Source: Leptolinea sp964420995
GTDB lineage: Bacteria; Chloroflexota; Anaerolineae; Anaerolineales; Anaerolineaceae
NCBI GenBank assembly: GCA_964420995.1
Contig: CAYQUX010000006.1
Coordinates: forward strand, 62,001 to 126,000
Direction of reading: 5' to 3'
DNA length: 64,000 nt
Part shown: positions 63,399-64,000 of the stretch, piece by piece
Position numbering within the stretch: the first letter of the stretch is position 1
Layout of the letters: every line of letters begins with the position of its first letter
The notes under the pieces: model-generated
Seen by the model: only the letters and a program-made list of their open reading frames with translations
Told to the model about the DNA's origin: nothing
Databases searched by the model: none
Position numbers and translations under genes: made by a program

Positions 63399-64000
63399 TT
63401 ATTTGTGCAGGACGATCAAAGGATACTGCCCTTTTTCGCCGTAATATCGAGGAAATTTCTCTTCAAGGAAATACAGGAGTTTCAGGAATAATTTACCACC
63501 CAACACAGCATGCACAACCGCCCGCAGATAGCGCACATTCACACTGCGCCAGCAGAATATTTCATACCGCGCGAGCGGCGCGATCTCAGCCTGCATCCAT
63601 TCCGGGCTGAATTTCTTGATAAACGTGCCGACCGGTTCTTTGCGCGGGGGTTCTACGCCAAAGCAGGCAGATTTCAACGCGGTTTCCCTGTCTTCAACAT
63701 GCTTTTTCGCGAAGAAGCTTCCCACCCATTCCATGAAACGTACGGTAGGTCTGGCATAACGCATCAAAGGTGAATCCGTCCAGCCATTTACAACCACGGC
63801 TGTGCGCTGGCTTTTCAGCACACGCAGAAATTCCACATAGGCTTTCTTCTGATCCGGTAGGGGCAGGTGGTGCAACGTGTGCAGGGAAACCAGGCCGTCG
63901 AACGACTCCGGTTTGAATGGCAGGTTGGCCACATCGGCAACCACATAAAGGCCGTGGTCACCCAGTCTCGCTCGAGCCTCTTTCAACGCCAGAATGGAAA
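63399..64000 (-). CDS. Class I SAM-dependent methyltransferase, partial
   Basis: The frame is open to the edge of the window, so the N-terminal part is missing. The visible residues read ADVANLPFKPESFDGLVSLHTLHHLPLPDQKKAY and VEFLRVLK, which match post-motif I, motif II and motif III of Rossmann methyltransferases (quoted separately to stay short). The GxGxG motif I lies off the right side. It probably methylates a sugar or lipid in this glycan locus. It is the first gene of the operon visible here. Confidence 0.8.
   Translation of the reverse strand, partial: SILALKEARARLGDHGLYVVADVANLPFKPESFDGLVSLHTLHHLPLPDQKKAYVEFLRVLKSQRTAVVVNGWTDSPLMRYARPTVRFMEWVGSFFAKKHVEDRETALKSACFGVEPPRKEPVGTFIKKFSPEWMQAEIAPLARYEIFCWRSVNVRYLRAVVHAVLGGKLFLKLLYFLEEKFPRYYGEKGQYPLIVLHK

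Overview
The window reads as a chromosomal segment of a Chloroflexota bacterium, most likely an uncultured Anaerolineae. This is inferred from gene content and style: a Ser/Thr kinase joined to PD40 propeller repeats, a DUF4388 protein next to a small GTPase, a PIN/TRAM membrane protein, an ACT/UPF0210 pair, and a long run of membrane and soluble glycosyltransferases. There are no rRNA or tRNA genes, insertion sequences or CRISPR arrays. A run of 100 N (38634-38733) inside a tandem repeat shows that the sequence is a scaffold.

1-12.2 kb is housekeeping and sensing. It holds a YgiT-type zinc-finger protein, a Ser/Thr kinase, a PIN/TRAM-cysS-rlmB operon behind a clear promoter, ferritin, a DUF456 membrane protein, serS, an orphan chemoreceptor and CheW, and a secreted-type beta-sandwich-like protein. 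12.2-19.2 kb is mostly catabolic: a DUF429 protein, then an operon for P5C dehydrogenase, a two-subunit CoA-transferase, a D-2-hydroxyacid dehydrogenase, a HAD phosphatase and an EamA exporter. 19.1-21.1 kb is a three-gene GTPase/DUF4388 signalling module on the minus strand. 21.2-29.1 kb holds a lipid kinase, a helicase-associated-domain protein, a secreted SGNH-like protein with a C-terminal anchor, a Kbl-type aminotransferase, and the ACT/UPF0210 pair flanked by two inverted copies of a hairpin repeat.

From 30 kb to the end almost every gene is on the minus strand and most overlap by 1-14 bases, so this is a very large surface-glycan locus of one or two operons. A single plus-strand gene (DUF4380, 47680-48591) splits it. 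The locus has a PseB-type UDP-GlcNAc 4,6-dehydratase, two NeuB-family nonulosonate synthases (one with and one without a SAF domain), three cytidylyltransferases (one fused to a KdsC-like phosphatase), several sugar oxidoreductases, a DUF115/Maf-like candidate nonulosonate transferase, soluble GT2, GT4 and GT-B enzymes, and six polytopic GT39-like glycosyltransferases. Together these suggest synthesis and assembly of a cell-surface glycan carrying sialic-acid-like sugars. The PseC-, PseH- and PseG-type steps are not in the window.

Three families of short dispersed repeats are visible. Two lie in frame inside glycan genes: a Ser/Thr/Pro/Gly-coding tandem repeat in a GT2 gene at 38.5-38.8 kb, and a 25-bp direct repeat in a membrane-protein gene at 51.5-51.6 kb that also has a diverged copy at 8465-8489. 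The third is the inverted hairpin pair around the ACT/UPF0210 genes. These repeats and the glycan-locus enzymology are the most interesting parts of the window.
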